A DNA stretch of 64,000 bases from NCBI GenBank assembly GCA_934747765.1, contig CAKVGZ010000001.1:315944-379943 (forward strand). The letters run 5' to 3'. The stretch is from an uncultured Clostridia bacterium. GTDB taxonomy: Bacteria; Bacillota; Clostridia; Christensenellales; UBA1242. The notes under the pieces are model-generated. The model worked only from the letters and a program-made list of their open reading frames with translations, made no database searches and had not been told where the DNA came from. Below, one piece after another: positions 51,048 through 59,870 of the stretch (its first letter is position 1; each line of letters starts with the position of its first letter). The translations under genes were made by a program, and so were the position numbers.

Positions 51048-51308
51048 ATGCAACAATATGTTTTTCCAGCGGTTTTCATAAAAAATGAAGATGAAACCTA
51101 CACTTCATATATCCCAGACTTAAATTTAACATCAGACGGCGAAACAATTGAAGAAGCGTTTTTGTTTATCCAAGATTTTCTTGCAGTTTACTGCTCATAC
51201 GCAAAAAAAGTTGGAGAAGAAGAAACTCTTGTTCCAACAAAGTTTGAAAAAATTGTGGAAGCAAACAAACGAAATGTTGTTATGTTGGTTGATGCTTATG
51301 TAAAATAA
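51048..51308 (+). CDS. HicB-family protein without an adjacent HicA
   Basis: An 86-residue protein with the HicB/UPF0150 partial RNase H fold: YVFPAVFIKNEDETYTSYIPDL (about 4-25, in pieces), TSDGETIEEAFLFIQDFL (about 28-45). HicB antitoxins bind and block HicA toxins, but no HicA frame lies on either side. There is no DNA-binding extension. AGGAGAG precedes the ATG. It may be a solitary relic or an unrelated member of the family with its own role. Confidence 0.65.
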   Translation: MQQYVFPAVFIKNEDETYTSYIPDLNLTSDGETIEEAFLFIQDFLAVYCSYAKKVGEEETLVPTKFEKIVEANKRNVVMLVDAYVK

Positions 51309-51335
51309 ATCACGGAATTGCCCGTGATTTTTTAT
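51303..51335. terminator. Bidirectional terminator between the HicB-like gene and yifB
   Basis: AAATCACGG (51307-51315) and CCGTGATTT (51322-51330) pair, with T-run after. Confidence 0.82.
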
Positions 51336-52867
51336 TTCCAATATTTTTTGTCAAGCGAACGATATTGAATTGCTTCGGCAATGTGCTGAAACTCTATGTT
51401 TTGCTTTCCGTCAAGGTCGGCGATTGTTCGAGCAACTTTGAGAATCCTGTTGTGCGCTCTTGCAGACAAGTTCAACCTTTCAAAGGCATGTTTTAATAGT
51501 TGCTGACTTGTTTCATCAAGATTGCAAAAATTGTTGCACTGATTAACATTCATGCTTGCATTGGAAAAACACTTTTCGCCTTTAAATCTTTGAAGTTGAA
51601 TTTCGCGAGCCTTGTCAACTCGTTTTTTTATTTCCTCCGAACATTCTTCATTTGATGTCTTGTCTGTCAATTCGTCATAGGTGACGTTGTCGACTTCAAT
51701 CTGCAAGTCAATTCTATCCATAAGTGGGCCGGAAAGTTTTCCTAAATATTTATGAATTTGTTGGTCTGTGCATTTGCATTCTCCATTTTTTGAACCAAAA
51801 TGTCCGCATGGGCATGGGTTCATGCTTGCAATCAAAAGAAAGTTTGCTGGATATGTCACAGTTTGTTCCGCACGTGCAACTGTTATTGTTGAATCTTCAA
51901 GAGGTTGGCGCAAGGCTTCAATCGACCCGCGACTGTATTCTGGCATTTCATCCAAAAACAAAACTCCATTATGTGCAAGACTTATCTCGCCAGGTTTTGC
52001 GTGTCTGCCCCCTCCCGTCAAACTGACCAAACTTGCAGTGTGATGAGGGCTTCTGAATGGACGTTTGCAAATAATTCCTTCATTGCTGTCAAGCGTTCCT
52101 GCAACACTGTGAATTTTTGTCACCTCAAGCGCTTCTTCAAAAGTCATGTTTGGAAGGATTGTTGGAAAACATTTTGCAAGCATTGTTTTTCCGCTTCCTG
52201 GGGGCCCAATCATCAAAATGTTATGTCCTCCTGCGGCGGCAATTTCAAGAGCACGTTTTGCACTTGCCTGCCCTTTAACATATTTGAAGTCAAGCCCGCT
52301 GGAAGAATTTTTTGAATAATATTCATAACTTGTTGTTTGAACTTTCTCCAAATCTTTTTGACCTTCAAAAAATTCAAAAAGTTCTTTAAGGTCTTTAACT
52401 GGATAAACTTCAATTCCTTCAATGAAGCTTGCTTCTTTTCCATTTTCGTAAGGGATAACAAATTTTTTATAACCTTCTTTTCTTGCGGAAATCAAAATTG
52501 GCAACACTCCATTAACTCGGCGCAAACTCCCATCAAGCGAAAGTTCACCAATGAAAACAATGTCTTTGATTTTTTCTGCTTCCAATTGGCCAGTTGCTGT
52601 CAAAATTCCAATTGCAATTGAAACGTCAAAAATTGGACCTTCTTTTTTTGTGTCCGCCGGTGCAAGATTTACTGTAATTTTGTTAACCGGAAAGTGAAAT
52701 CCAGAATTACGAATGGCAGATTTAACGCGCTCTTTGCTTTCCTTAATTGCCGTGTCACCCAACCCAACAATGTCAAATCCGGGAAGTCCAATGGAAATGT
52801 CCAGCTCTGTTGTGACCAAATATCCCTCGATTCCATTAAGGCCATAACTCAAAACTTTTGATAACAT
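51332..52867 (-). CDS. YifB/ComM family AAA+ protein (magnesium chelatase-like)
   Basis: The 511 residues contain an N-terminal Lon-protease-like domain (about 1-170) and an AAA+ Mg-chelatase core with Walker A MIGPPGSGKTMLAKCFP (about 215-231). Walker B is NGVLFLDEMPEYSRG (about 297-311). A C-terminal helical domain with a Cys cluster (CPCGHFGSKNGECKC, about 350-364) follows. ComM relatives help branch migration during natural transformation and recombination. Whether this organism is transformable is unknown. The gene stands alone. Confidence 0.9.
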   Translation of the reverse strand: MLSKVLSYGLNGIEGYLVTTELDISIGLPGFDIVGLGDTAIKESKERVKSAIRNSGFHFPVNKITVNLAPADTKKEGPIFDVSIAIGILTATGQLEAEKIKDIVFIGELSLDGSLRRVNGVLPILISARKEGYKKFVIPYENGKEASFIEGIEVYPVKDLKELFEFFEGQKDLEKVQTTSYEYYSKNSSSGLDFKYVKGQASAKRALEIAAAGGHNILMIGPPGSGKTMLAKCFPTILPNMTFEEALEVTKIHSVAGTLDSNEGIICKRPFRSPHHTASLVSLTGGGRHAKPGEISLAHNGVLFLDEMPEYSRGSIEALRQPLEDSTITVARAEQTVTYPANFLLIASMNPCPCGHFGSKNGECKCTDQQIHKYLGKLSGPLMDRIDLQIEVDNVTYDELTDKTSNEECSEEIKKRVDKAREIQLQRFKGEKCFSNASMNVNQCNNFCNLDETSQQLLKHAFERLNLSARAHNRILKVARTIADLDGKQNIEFQHIAEAIQYRSLDKKYWK

Positions 52868-52976
52868 AATTTTTCCTTTGTGTGTAATTTTAAGTTAGAT
52901 TATATAATAAAAAATTCAGCATTCAAAATGATTTAAAAAAATTGTTGAATTTGGTTGAAAAAATTTGATAAAACAC

Positions 52977-53005
52977 TTGTTTTTTTTTAATTTATATGAT
53001 ATAAA
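52977..53005 (+). promoter_or_regulatory. Promoter of rplS
   Basis: TTGTTT at 52977-52982 and TATAAA at 53000-53005 with a 17-nt spacer; the -10 is extended (TGA before TATAAA). A start near 53012 gives a ~62-nt leader. Confidence 0.55.
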
Positions 53006-53011
53006 TATCTT

Positions 53012-53074
53012 GGCTTCGAGCGGTCCGCTAATTAATTCAATTATGAACGCTATGTTTAGTAAGGAGGAAAAGCT
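53012..53074 (+). promoter_or_regulatory. Putative L19 leader RNA
   Basis: The ~62-nt leader contains AGCGGTCCGCT, a hairpin, then GAACGCTATGTTTAG just before AAGGAGG. Position and these blocks resemble the ribosomal protein L19 leader of Bacillota, thought to mediate autoregulation by L19. This was not checked with a covariance model. Confidence 0.5.
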
Positions 53075-53428
53075 ATGAATATCATCGACACAATCGAAAA
53101 CGAAAATTTAAGAAAAGACGAAATCGTTCCTTTTAACATTGGCGACACAGTTAAAGTTTTCGTAAAAATCAAAGAAGGTGATAAACAACGTCTTCAAGGA
53201 TACGAAGGAGTTGTTATTGCAAAACGCAATGGTTCAGTTCGTGAAACATTCACTGTTAGAAGAATTTCATACGGAGTTGGCGTTGAAAGAACATTCCCAT
53301 ATCACTCACCTTTGATTGACCATGTTGAAGTCACACGTCGTGGCCGTGCAAGAAGAGCAAAACTTTACTATTTGCGCGATTTGACAGGTAAAAAAGCAAA
53401 AACAAAAGCTGCAAAAGAAAGCAACTAA
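53075..53428 (+). CDS. rplS: 50S ribosomal protein L19
   Basis: A subunit-interface protein of the large subunit. The 117-residue protein carries [30 protein letters not shown] (in pieces, about 22-50) and the C-terminal signature [24 protein letters not shown] (about 85-108). AAGGAGG precedes the ATG. trmD, its usual upstream neighbour, is not here. Confidence 0.97.
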   Translation: MNIIDTIENENLRKDEIVPFNIGDTVKVFVKIKEGDKQRLQGYEGVVIAKRNGSVRETFTVRRISYGVGVERTFPYHSPLIDHVEVTRRGRARRAKLYYLRDLTGKKAKTKAAKESN

Positions 53429-53432
53429 AAAT

Positions 53433-53460
53433 TTAAACCGCAAAGTTGCGGTTTTTTTAT
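53433..53460 (+). terminator. Terminator of rplS
   Basis: AAACCGCAA (53435-53443) and TTGCGGTTT (53446-53454) pair, followed by T-run. Confidence 0.87.
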
Positions 53461-53465
53461 TTTAT

Positions 53466-53495
53466 AACAAAAAAACAACCTGCAAAGGTTGTTTA
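53466..53495 (-). terminator. Terminator of the HEPN/CBS gene
   Basis: AAACAACC (53473-53480) and GGTTGTTT (53487-53494) pair, with T-run on minus. It overlaps the stop at 53493. Confidence 0.8.
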
Positions 53496-54218
53496 ATAAT
53501 TTTCCAAAATTTTATTCAAATTTATAATATCTGCTCCAGTCATAATCCCAATTGGTAGTTCATTCAAACTTCCACCTTTTGTTATTAAAATTGCAATAAG
53601 CTTTCTGTTGTCATTAAATATATTCAACACTTCTTCAATTGTTGCATCTTTCGAAACAACATCATAATATTTGGAATTTGTTTGTTTTTGAACAATATCT
53701 TCAATTGGCGTTGCTGAAAGATAATCATCAATGTCAACTTTTTTTGTTATCTGTTTTCCAATTTCGTCAAGTATTCTTTGACCATTTGCAATTCCTATCA
53801 GCCCCCCATTTTTATAAACAGGAATATTGCTATATTCAGATGTTGCAATAAGTTCAACAACTTCTTTTAACATAACATCATATTGAACACATAACACGTT
53901 TTTATCTATGACTGCATCAATTGCTTTTGGTGGTGTTGTTATAAGTTCTGAAATATGTTCAATATCAGCAACAACGTCATCATGTGGCTCGGCAATAACA
54001 TATTCATCATTGCTTTGATGGATTATTGCATTTCTAAGTCTGCCATAATCAACAAGTTCATCTTCATATTTTCTCACAACATAATTAAGAGGCACAGCCT
54101 TTCTGACGACCTCAGAAAAACTCATGCTTCTTTTAAAACCATGTTGTACTCTTATTGCATAATCAATATCATTGTAGGCATTAATAAACCTACGCGCATT
54201 GCTTTGGGCTTTTACCAT
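53493..54218 (-). CDS. HEPN-like domain joined to a CBS pair
   Basis: A 241-residue protein. Residues 1-98 are helical and contain RNAIIH (R62, N63, H67), matching the RNxxxH core of HEPN ribonucleases. Residues 99-241 form two CBS motifs (VMLKEVVELIATSEYSNIPVY around 118-138, and ATIEEVLNIFNDNRKLIAILIT around 191-212), which usually sense adenine nucleotides. Inference: a nucleotide-controlled RNase or an inactive HEPN adaptor. No partner nucleotidyltransferase is adjacent. AGGAGAAA precedes the ATG. Confidence 0.6.
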   Translation of the reverse strand: MVKAQSNARRFINAYNDIDYAIRVQHGFKRSMSFSEVVRKAVPLNYVVRKYEDELVDYGRLRNAIIHQSNDEYVIAEPHDDVVADIEHISELITTPPKAIDAVIDKNVLCVQYDVMLKEVVELIATSEYSNIPVYKNGGLIGIANGQRILDEIGKQITKKVDIDDYLSATPIEDIVQKQTNSKYYDVVSKDATIEEVLNIFNDNRKLIAILITKGGSLNELPIGIMTGADIINLNKILENY

Positions 54219-54270
54219 GTTTCTCCTTAGTATGGAACAAATTAGGTGAAATTAATCCCCAAATATTATA

Positions 54271-54540
54271 TTACTTATTTTCGCTTTCTGCTTTTTCGAA
54301 TGCTTTCAAGATTTCTGAAATAACTTGTTCACGTGTTTCAGTGTTGATTGGGTGAACAATATCTCTATATTCTCCGTCTGGAGTTTTTCTGCTTGGCATT
54401 GAGATGAAATAGCCATCTTTTCCTTCAACGATTTTGATGTCGTGAACAACAAAACATTCATCAATTGTCATTGATGCAACTGCTTTGAGTTTGCTCCCAT
54501 CTTTTTCCACAAGTCTGATTCTTACGTCTGTGATTTTCAA
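54271..54540 (-). CDS. spoVG: SpoVG
   Basis: An RNA- and DNA-binding regulator with roles in septation and sporulation. The 89-residue protein has MKITDVRIRLV at the start, TIDECFVVHDIKIVEGKDGYFISMP (in pieces, about 26-50) and DIVHPINTETREQ (about 60-72), all family signatures. The start codon is TTG at 54540, supported by AAGGCGG about 8 nt upstream; no ATG or GTG fits. Length is typical. Confidence 0.95.
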   Translation of the reverse strand: MKITDVRIRLVEKDGSKLKAVASMTIDECFVVHDIKIVEGKDGYFISMPSRKTPDGEYRDIVHPINTETREQVISEILKAFEKAESENK

Positions 54541-54654
54541 TTTTTTGTCCGCCTTTTTTTAAATTTAAGTAAAAACACTTTACTCGAGTTTAAGTTTATC
54601 ATTTTTAATGAAATTCTCCAAACAATTTTTAACAACTTTTCATACTTTAATAAT

Positions 54655-55962
54655 ATGAAAAAAATATATTTTATTGGAATTGGCGGAATAAGCATGAGCA
54701 CTCTTGCCGTTTTTTTGGCAGTTAAGGGAAATGTTGTTTCAGGAAGTGACCTTGCAATCAGCGAAAATTTGAAGATATTAGATAACTTTGGAATTACATA
54801 TAATGTTGGACACGAAGAACAAAACATAAAGTCTTTTAATCCAAATTTGGTTGTTACAAATTGTGCAATCTCAGAAGAAAACGAGGAATATCGCTGGGCA
54901 AAAGCCAACAAGAAAAAAATTGTCACTCGTTCTGAGATTTTGGGCAAAATAGCCAAAGATTTCAGAAATGTGATTGCAATATCTGGCACACATGGAAAAA
55001 CCACCACCACTGCCCTGGTTTCCGAAATTTTTGTTGAAGCAGGATTGAAGCCTTCAGTTCACATTGGTGGAATTTTAAAACGCACTCAAAGCAATTTTCT
55101 TATCGGGGAAAAAAGGTTTTTCATAACCGAAGCGTGTGAATATAAAAACAGCTTTCTTTCGCTTTCACCAACTGTTGGAGCGGTGCTGAATGTGGAAGAA
55201 GACCATCTGGATTTTTTCAAAGACTTATCGGACATAAAATCCAGTTTTAACAAATTTTTGGAACAATCCAAAATTCAAATCTTCCCAAAAGATGAATTTG
55301 TTTATATTTTGAAAAAGAATGGAACAGAAACAACCTACTGCGCACAAAATATAAGAAAAAATGAAAAAGGTTATGTTTTTTCATTCATGGAAAACAACAA
55401 TCTGATTGCGTCCATCCAAACCAATTTCATTGGAATTCACAATGTTAAAAACACGCTTGTTGCATGTGTAATCGCTAAGCTTTACAAAATTAAACCAGCG
55501 ATATATAAAAAAGCAATCAGAAATTTTTATGGAGTTAAAAGAAGATTCGAAACTGTTACAAAAATTGGAAAAACAACCGTAATTCATGATTATGCCCACC
55601 ATCCAACCGAAATAAGAAAGACAATTGAAGAAGCGAAAGCTTTTGGGAAAGTTTTGACTGTTTTTCAGCCCCACACTTTTTCAAGAACAAAAACCTTGTT
55701 TTCAGATTTTGAAACTTGTTTTGATTTATCGGATGGCCTGTTTTTAATTAAAACATATCCTGCAAGAGAAAAAGAAATTAAGAGTGCAAGTGCCGAGGCA
55801 TTATACGAAAAAATCAAAGAAAAAAATATGTTCAATTTAACCAAATATTTTGACGATTTTGAAAGTGCAAAAAAGGAAATAATTGAGCAAGCCAGTTCTT
55901 ATGACTGCGTTCTCATTCTTGGGGCTGGAGATATTTGTGACCTTGCTTACTGCCTAAAATAA
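54655..55962 (+). CDS. murC: UDP-N-acetylmuramate--L-alanine ligase
   Basis: Adds L-Ala to UDP-N-acetylmuramate in peptidoglycan synthesis. The 435-residue protein has the N-terminal UDP-binding GIGGISMSTLAVFL (about 8-20). The ATP loop ISGTHGKTTTTALV is at about 107-120. EACEYKNSFLSL (about 160), NHxxD-type VEEDHLDFF and HDYAHHPTEI (about 306) are all MurC markers. No Shine-Dalgarno sequence is visible upstream. The divergent spoVG gene lies 114 nt away. Length is slightly short of 460 but complete. Confidence 0.95.
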   Translation: MKKIYFIGIGGISMSTLAVFLAVKGNVVSGSDLAISENLKILDNFGITYNVGHEEQNIKSFNPNLVVTNCAISEENEEYRWAKANKKKIVTRSEILGKIAKDFRNVIAISGTHGKTTTTALVSEIFVEAGLKPSVHIGGILKRTQSNFLIGEKRFFITEACEYKNSFLSLSPTVGAVLNVEEDHLDFFKDLSDIKSSFNKFLEQSKIQIFPKDEFVYILKKNGTETTYCAQNIRKNEKGYVFSFMENNNLIASIQTNFIGIHNVKNTLVACVIAKLYKIKPAIYKKAIRNFYGVKRRFETVTKIGKTTVIHDYAHHPTEIRKTIEEAKAFGKVLTVFQPHTFSRTKTLFSDFETCFDLSDGLFLIKTYPAREKEIKSASAEALYEKIKEKNMFNLTKYFDDFESAKKEIIEQASSYDCVLILGAGDICDLAYCLK

Positions 55963-55995
55963 TATAAAAATATATAAATAACACTAAATATCTGT

Positions 55996-56023
55996 TTGAC
56001 AAAATGCTTTTTTTTGCTAGAAT
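55996..56023 (+). promoter_or_regulatory. Short-leader promoter of the flippase-like gene
   Basis: TTGACA at 55996-56001 and TAGAAT at 56018-56023 with a 16-nt spacer. The ATG at 56036 follows 12 nt after the -10, with no Shine-Dalgarno sequence. Confidence 0.7.
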
Positions 56024-56035
56024 AGTTTTTGCACT

Positions 56036-57397
56036 ATGAAATTGTTTGACAAGTTTAAAAGAAAAAAAATAAAAAAAGAGTCAGAAATTGTTTCTGACGA
56101 TTTGTCAAATGAAAAAAAAGAACCAATCAGCCAAGACGAAAAAAGCAAAGATAAAAGCGACGAACTCTTGAACATTGAAGCTCCAAGTGAGGAAGCTCAA
56201 CTTGAAGAAGCCGAAGAAGCGGTTAAAAAACAGGGAACAAAGAAGAAAAAGATTTCAAGTTTGATTGGAATGCTCATCAACATTGCAGTTGTTGCCGGAA
56301 TTTTAGCATATCAACTGACACAAGAAAACCTGAAAGTTGCATCATTCTCAACTTTGGTGTCAAACATAAATTGGGGAATATTTTTGCTTGTTCCTCTGTG
56401 TTTTGTTTTGGTTATGTTCCTTGAAACTGCAAAGTTATGGCTCGTTTCTTATAAAACCACAAAAACCAACAGGCCAATCTTGGCCTACAAGGTTGCAACT
56501 CTTGGCCGATACTATGACAACATAACTCCTCTTGCTTCGGGCGGTCAACCATTTCAGGTTTATTACATGACAAAACGCGGAATGAGTGGAACCGACGCCC
56601 TTTCTGTTTGCATGGGGAAATATGTTATTCAACAAATTGCCTACATTACATTTTCATTTATTGTGATGATTTTCAGCATCACAATGACATCATCTGCAGG
56701 CGACGTTGGTGGAACAGTTGTCACCGCGTCCAGCTGGATTGGATTTGCTTTGAACGCGCTTTTAATTTTGATTATTGCATTGATATCAATCAACAAAACA
56801 ATTGGAAATAAACTTGTTGGCGGAGTTTTGAAACTGCTCCACAAAATGAAGATTGTTAAAAATTATGAAAAGCAATATGCAAAAATTCAAAAAACTGTTA
56901 GCGACTATCAAACCACAATGAAACGTTATGCAAAAGACAAAGGAACTTTCTTTTCAATGTTTTTTATATCAGTTTTATATTTGGTGGCGCACTACAGTTT
57001 GCCATTCTTAATCCATGCCTCGTTCTATGGTTTCCACTTTGAACTTTATGGCGAAATTTTCATATACGTGGTCATGGTTGACCTTGCTGCAAGTTTCTTC
57101 CCTCTCCCAGGAGGAACAGGTGCAAGTGAGCTTTCGTTCTCTGTCTTGTTTGCATCTCTTTTCGGAGTTGAGGGAAATTTATTCTGGGCACTTTTAATTT
57201 GGAGATTCTTCACCTATTATATCTACATCATTCAAGGCCTCTGCTTAACAATTTACGATTACTTCATTGGAAACAAAAAATTCGAATGGACAAAAAAACG
57301 TTGGGCTTTGGAAGCAGAAAGCAGAGAGTTTGAAGAAAAAGAACTGCAAGAATTTGAAGAATCACTTAAAAAAACAAAAAAGAGGAGTAAAAAATGA
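56036..57397 (+). CDS. Flippase-like integral membrane protein (LPG synthase TM/UPF0104 type)
   Basis: The 453-residue protein has an acidic, Lys-rich N-terminus (about 1-80) and then about eight membrane helices (near 83-100, 112-135, 160-180 and onward to 395). The helix pattern and FPLPGGTGASELSFSVLF (about 357-373) match the MprF flippase-type membrane domain without a lysyl-transferase part. Such proteins are thought to move lipids or lipid-linked precursors. A charged coiled tail (about 415-453) follows. Its stop overlaps the yqeY start by 4 nt. Confidence 0.8.
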   Translation: MKLFDKFKRKKIKKESEIVSDDLSNEKKEPISQDEKSKDKSDELLNIEAPSEEAQLEEAEEAVKKQGTKKKKISSLIGMLINIAVVAGILAYQLTQENLKVASFSTLVSNINWGIFLLVPLCFVLVMFLETAKLWLVSYKTTKTNRPILAYKVATLGRYYDNITPLASGGQPFQVYYMTKRGMSGTDALSVCMGKYVIQQIAYITFSFIVMIFSITMTSSAGDVGGTVVTASSWIGFALNALLILIIALISINKTIGNKLVGGVLKLLHKMKIVKNYEKQYAKIQKTVSDYQTTMKRYAKDKGTFFSMFFISVLYLVAHYSLPFLIHASFYGFHFELYGEIFIYVVMVDLAASFFPLPGGTGASELSFSVLFASLFGVEGNLFWALLIWRFFTYYIYIIQGLCLTIYDYFIGNKKFEWTKKRWALEAESREFEEKELQEFEESLKKTKKRSKK

Positions 57398-57816
57398 TTT
57401 TAGACGAAATTAAAAAAGCGAACATCCAAGCGCTTAAAGACAAAGACACAAACGCAAGAACCATCTATGGAATTGTTTCAAACAAAGCAATGCTTGAAAC
57501 AATAAAAAAACGTGAAAAAGGCGAAGAACTCTGTGACGCCGATTTGGTTCAAATAATTCAAAAAACAATCAAAGAACTCACAGAAGAAGCAGAAAACTAC
57601 AAAAAAGTTGGAAACTGTGTTGAAGAATCAAACATTTTGCGTCAAAGAGAAATTCTTGAAAAATATCTTCCAAAGATGATGTCAAATGAAGAGATTAAAC
57701 AAATTATCTCATCACTCGATGACAAATCAATTGGAAACGTTATGAAATATTTCAAAACAAACTATGCTGGAAAATGCGACATGAAAGCAGTCAGCGAAAT
57801 TGCAAAACAATTTTAG
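57394..57816 (+). CDS. yqeY: GatB/YqeY domain protein
   Basis: A 140-residue member of the YqeY family, related to the tail domain of amidotransferase subunit GatB. Family features are MLETIKKREKGEELCDADLVQIIQKTIKEL (in pieces, about 30-55), EKYLPKMMSNEEI (about 88-100) and GNVMKYFKTNYAGKCDMKAVSEI (in pieces, about 113-135). The exact function is unknown in the family. Start overlaps the flippase-like gene; the phosphoesterase follows 7 nt after the stop, so the three form an operon. Confidence 0.93.
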   Translation: MILDEIKKANIQALKDKDTNARTIYGIVSNKAMLETIKKREKGEELCDADLVQIIQKTIKELTEEAENYKKVGNCVEESNILRQREILEKYLPKMMSNEEIKQIISSLDDKSIGNVMKYFKTNYAGKCDMKAVSEIAKQF

Positions 57817-57823
57817 GAGTATA

Positions 57824-58537
57824 ATGAAAGTTTTTTCAATCAGCGATTTACATCTAAGTTTGAACAATCCCAAGCCAATGAACATTTTCGGACCCGCTTG
57901 GGACAATTATGTTGAAACAATTTTTTCTGACTGGAAAGAAAAAGTTGGTCAGGAAGATGTTGTTCTGATTGCTGGAGATATAAGTTGGGCTATGAAACTT
58001 GAAGATGCAAAAGTTGATTTAGACCTGATCGGAACTCTTCCAGGAAACAAAATTATAATTCGTGGAAATCACGATTATTGGTGGAAAAGCATATCTCTTG
58101 TTCGCTCCCTGCTCCCAGAAAAGTTTTATGCTTTGCAAAATGATTGCATTCAAATTGGGGATTACATATTTTGCGGAACAAGAGGTTGGCAAGTTCCAGA
58201 AAGAAATTTTGCCTCACAAGAAGACGAGAAAATTTTCAAACGAGAACTAATTCGTCTTGAATTGTCATTGTCAAGTGCAAAATCTCTTCAAGATAAATTG
58301 AAAAATGAAGGAAAAAAAACAAAAATAATTTGTATGGTCCACTTCCCTCCTTTCAACTCAAGACATGAAGAAAACGAATTTACAAAATTGTTTGACAAAT
58401 TCCAAATTGAAAAAGTGATATATGGCCACCTTCATGGAACGCGGTCACGCACATTTGGCAAATTCAAGCTCAACAACACAAGTTACTATCTAACATCATG
58501 TGATTTGGTGGAAAACAAACTGGTTGAAATAGAATAA
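57824..58537 (+). CDS. Calcineurin-type metallophosphoesterase
   Basis: The 237-residue protein has the five metal-binding motifs: ISDLHLS (about 4-10), AGDISWAM (about 52), RGNHDYWW (about 80-87), MVHFPPF (about 168-174) and GHLHGT (about 200-205). It is a dinuclear metal phosphoesterase of unknown substrate. The start is ATG 57824 with AGGAG 6 nt upstream, rather than the in-frame start at 57800 inside yqeY. It is cotranscribed with yqeY. Confidence 0.88.
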   Translation: MKVFSISDLHLSLNNPKPMNIFGPAWDNYVETIFSDWKEKVGQEDVVLIAGDISWAMKLEDAKVDLDLIGTLPGNKIIIRGNHDYWWKSISLVRSLLPEKFYALQNDCIQIGDYIFCGTRGWQVPERNFASQEDEKIFKRELIRLELSLSSAKSLQDKLKNEGKKTKIICMVHFPPFNSRHEENEFTKLFDKFQIEKVIYGHLHGTRSRTFGKFKLNNTSYYLTSCDLVENKLVEIE

Positions 58538-58568
58538 AACAAGAGAAGAAACTCTCTTGTTTTTTTAC
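58535..58568. terminator. Bidirectional terminator between the phosphoesterase and yunB
   Basis: AAACAAGAGA (58537-58546) and TCTCTTGTTT (58553-58562) pair, followed by T-run. It serves both convergent genes. Confidence 0.87.
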
Positions 58569-59269
58569 ATTGGAATCAAGTTCATCATCTCATCCAATGA
58601 ATCGGAATAAAGATAGGTTTGAGGAACTTTTCCAATTATAATATTCTCACAAATCAAAACCTGTGTTGAAGTTTGAACTGTTTGATTTGCCGTTGGCAAA
58701 ACAACATTGATTTTGGAAGAAATAACAACATAAATTCTGTGATTGGTTTGGTTGATGCCCGCATTTGTGAATTCACTTTTAAACGAACTGGAAATTGAAC
58801 CAATGGGAATCATTTTTATATTAACGCTGGGTCCTCGCCCAACCAAAATCGGCATTCCACTGAAGGTCCCGATGGGAATGTCCAAACCTTGTTCTCCAAT
58901 TTTTTCCAAATTGCTTGTTGCAAGTCTGGTGAGTGATCGAGTTAGAAGGTTTATTTCAATTGAATTTGCTTGAATCATCGAAACATTTCCTTCGCTATCT
59001 TTTGAAATGGTTATCAGGTCGTCGTAAACATTTTTTTGGCTGACAATTTCATACACTGCTCCACCAACTGCTTTTGTTGCCAAACTTTTAACTTTAGCTT
59101 CGCTCATATGAATTATGACTGGATTGACAATAAAATGTAAGTAAAGAATAATTCCAATGAGTAGCAATAAAAAAATTGCAACAGCCATTCCAAACTTTTG
59201 CCTAGGAGTTAATTTCTTCTTGACTTTTTCGCGATTTAGATAACTAAGTCGTTTTTGAAATCCGCTCAC
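58565..59269 (-). CDS. yunB: Sporulation protein YunB
   Basis: A sigma-E-controlled protein needed for proper spore formation in Bacillus; its molecular role is unclear. The 234-residue protein has a basic N-terminus, a membrane helix (about 27-47), then the family blocks KAVGGAVYEIVSQKNVYDDLI (in pieces, about 66-86), IPIGTFSGMPILVGRGPSVNIKM (in pieces, about 131-153) and a conserved end QTYLYSD (about 217-223). Confidence 0.88.
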   Translation of the reverse strand: MSGFQKRLSYLNREKVKKKLTPRQKFGMAVAIFLLLLIGIILYLHFIVNPVIIHMSEAKVKSLATKAVGGAVYEIVSQKNVYDDLITISKDSEGNVSMIQANSIEINLLTRSLTRLATSNLEKIGEQGLDIPIGTFSGMPILVGRGPSVNIKMIPIGSISSSFKSEFTNAGINQTNHRIYVVISSKINVVLPTANQTVQTSTQVLICENIIIGKVPQTYLYSDSLDEMMNLIPM

Positions 59270-59293
59270 AATTATATATATGCTTATGCAAAT

Positions 59294-59863
59294 CTAAAGT
59301 TGAGCAAGATTTCTTTTTCTTATTCGTTGAAGCCTAAATCTGTTGTATCTTTGGATTAGAATTGGAGGAAGGTCACAAAGAAAAGAAGCCAAAAATGCCG
59401 TCAAAACATAAATCCACCATTCATTTTTTGCAAGCAAACATCCAATTGCAATCGAGAAAAATCCAGCAATAAAACATGTTATATGAATTATTTCTGCACT
59501 TATATTGTTCCTCAGCGCTCTTTCCAAATCGGCTTCAGTGGAAACAAGAAACTGCCTCTTGTCCAGAGCAACATATCTATCTTTCCATGATTTAACTTTT
59601 AGTTTATTTAAAAAAACATATTCCTTCTCATCAACAACATATCTTTTTGATTCAATGTTAATCTTTCTTTTGAAAAACTTTGTCACAACAAATCCTATAA
59701 CAATTCGAACATCAACATGATACACGAAAATTATGAGTGTTATGACAATTGTGAAAAGAGGCTCGCCAAAGCCAGTTAGTGCTGCAGCAATCATACAACC
59801 TAAAAAAACCAAATTCAAAATTATCGCAATCACAATTCCAATAAACAATGTTTTATTTTTCAT
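59294..59863 (-). CDS. CrtO-like glycosyl-diaponeurosporenoate acyltransferase family protein
   Basis: A 189-residue membrane protein with helices near residues 5-28, 33-50, 122-142 and 150-166. KLKVKSWKDRY (about 89-99) and the end PPILIQRYNRFRL (about 169-181) are the hallmarks of the CrtO acyltransferase family of staphyloxanthin synthesis. No other carotenoid gene is near, so the true substrate is probably different. The start at 59863 is supported by a promoter ending 7 nt upstream; a longer frame to 59941 would start inside that promoter. Confidence 0.55.
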   Translation of the reverse strand: MKNKTLFIGIVIAIILNLVFLGCMIAAALTGFGEPLFTIVITLIIFVYHVDVRIVIGFVVTKFFKRKINIESKRYVVDEKEYVFLNKLKVKSWKDRYVALDKRQFLVSTEADLERALRNNISAEIIHITCFIAGFFSIAIGCLLAKNEWWIYVLTAFLASFLCDLPPILIQRYNRFRLQRIRKRNLAQL

Positions 59864-59870
59864 CAAAATA

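Noticed and set aside
54570..54600. The ACTCGAGT palindrome upstream of spoVG as an operator
   Set aside because: It is a single 8-bp palindrome in an AT-rich gap with no second copy or clear promoter overlap.
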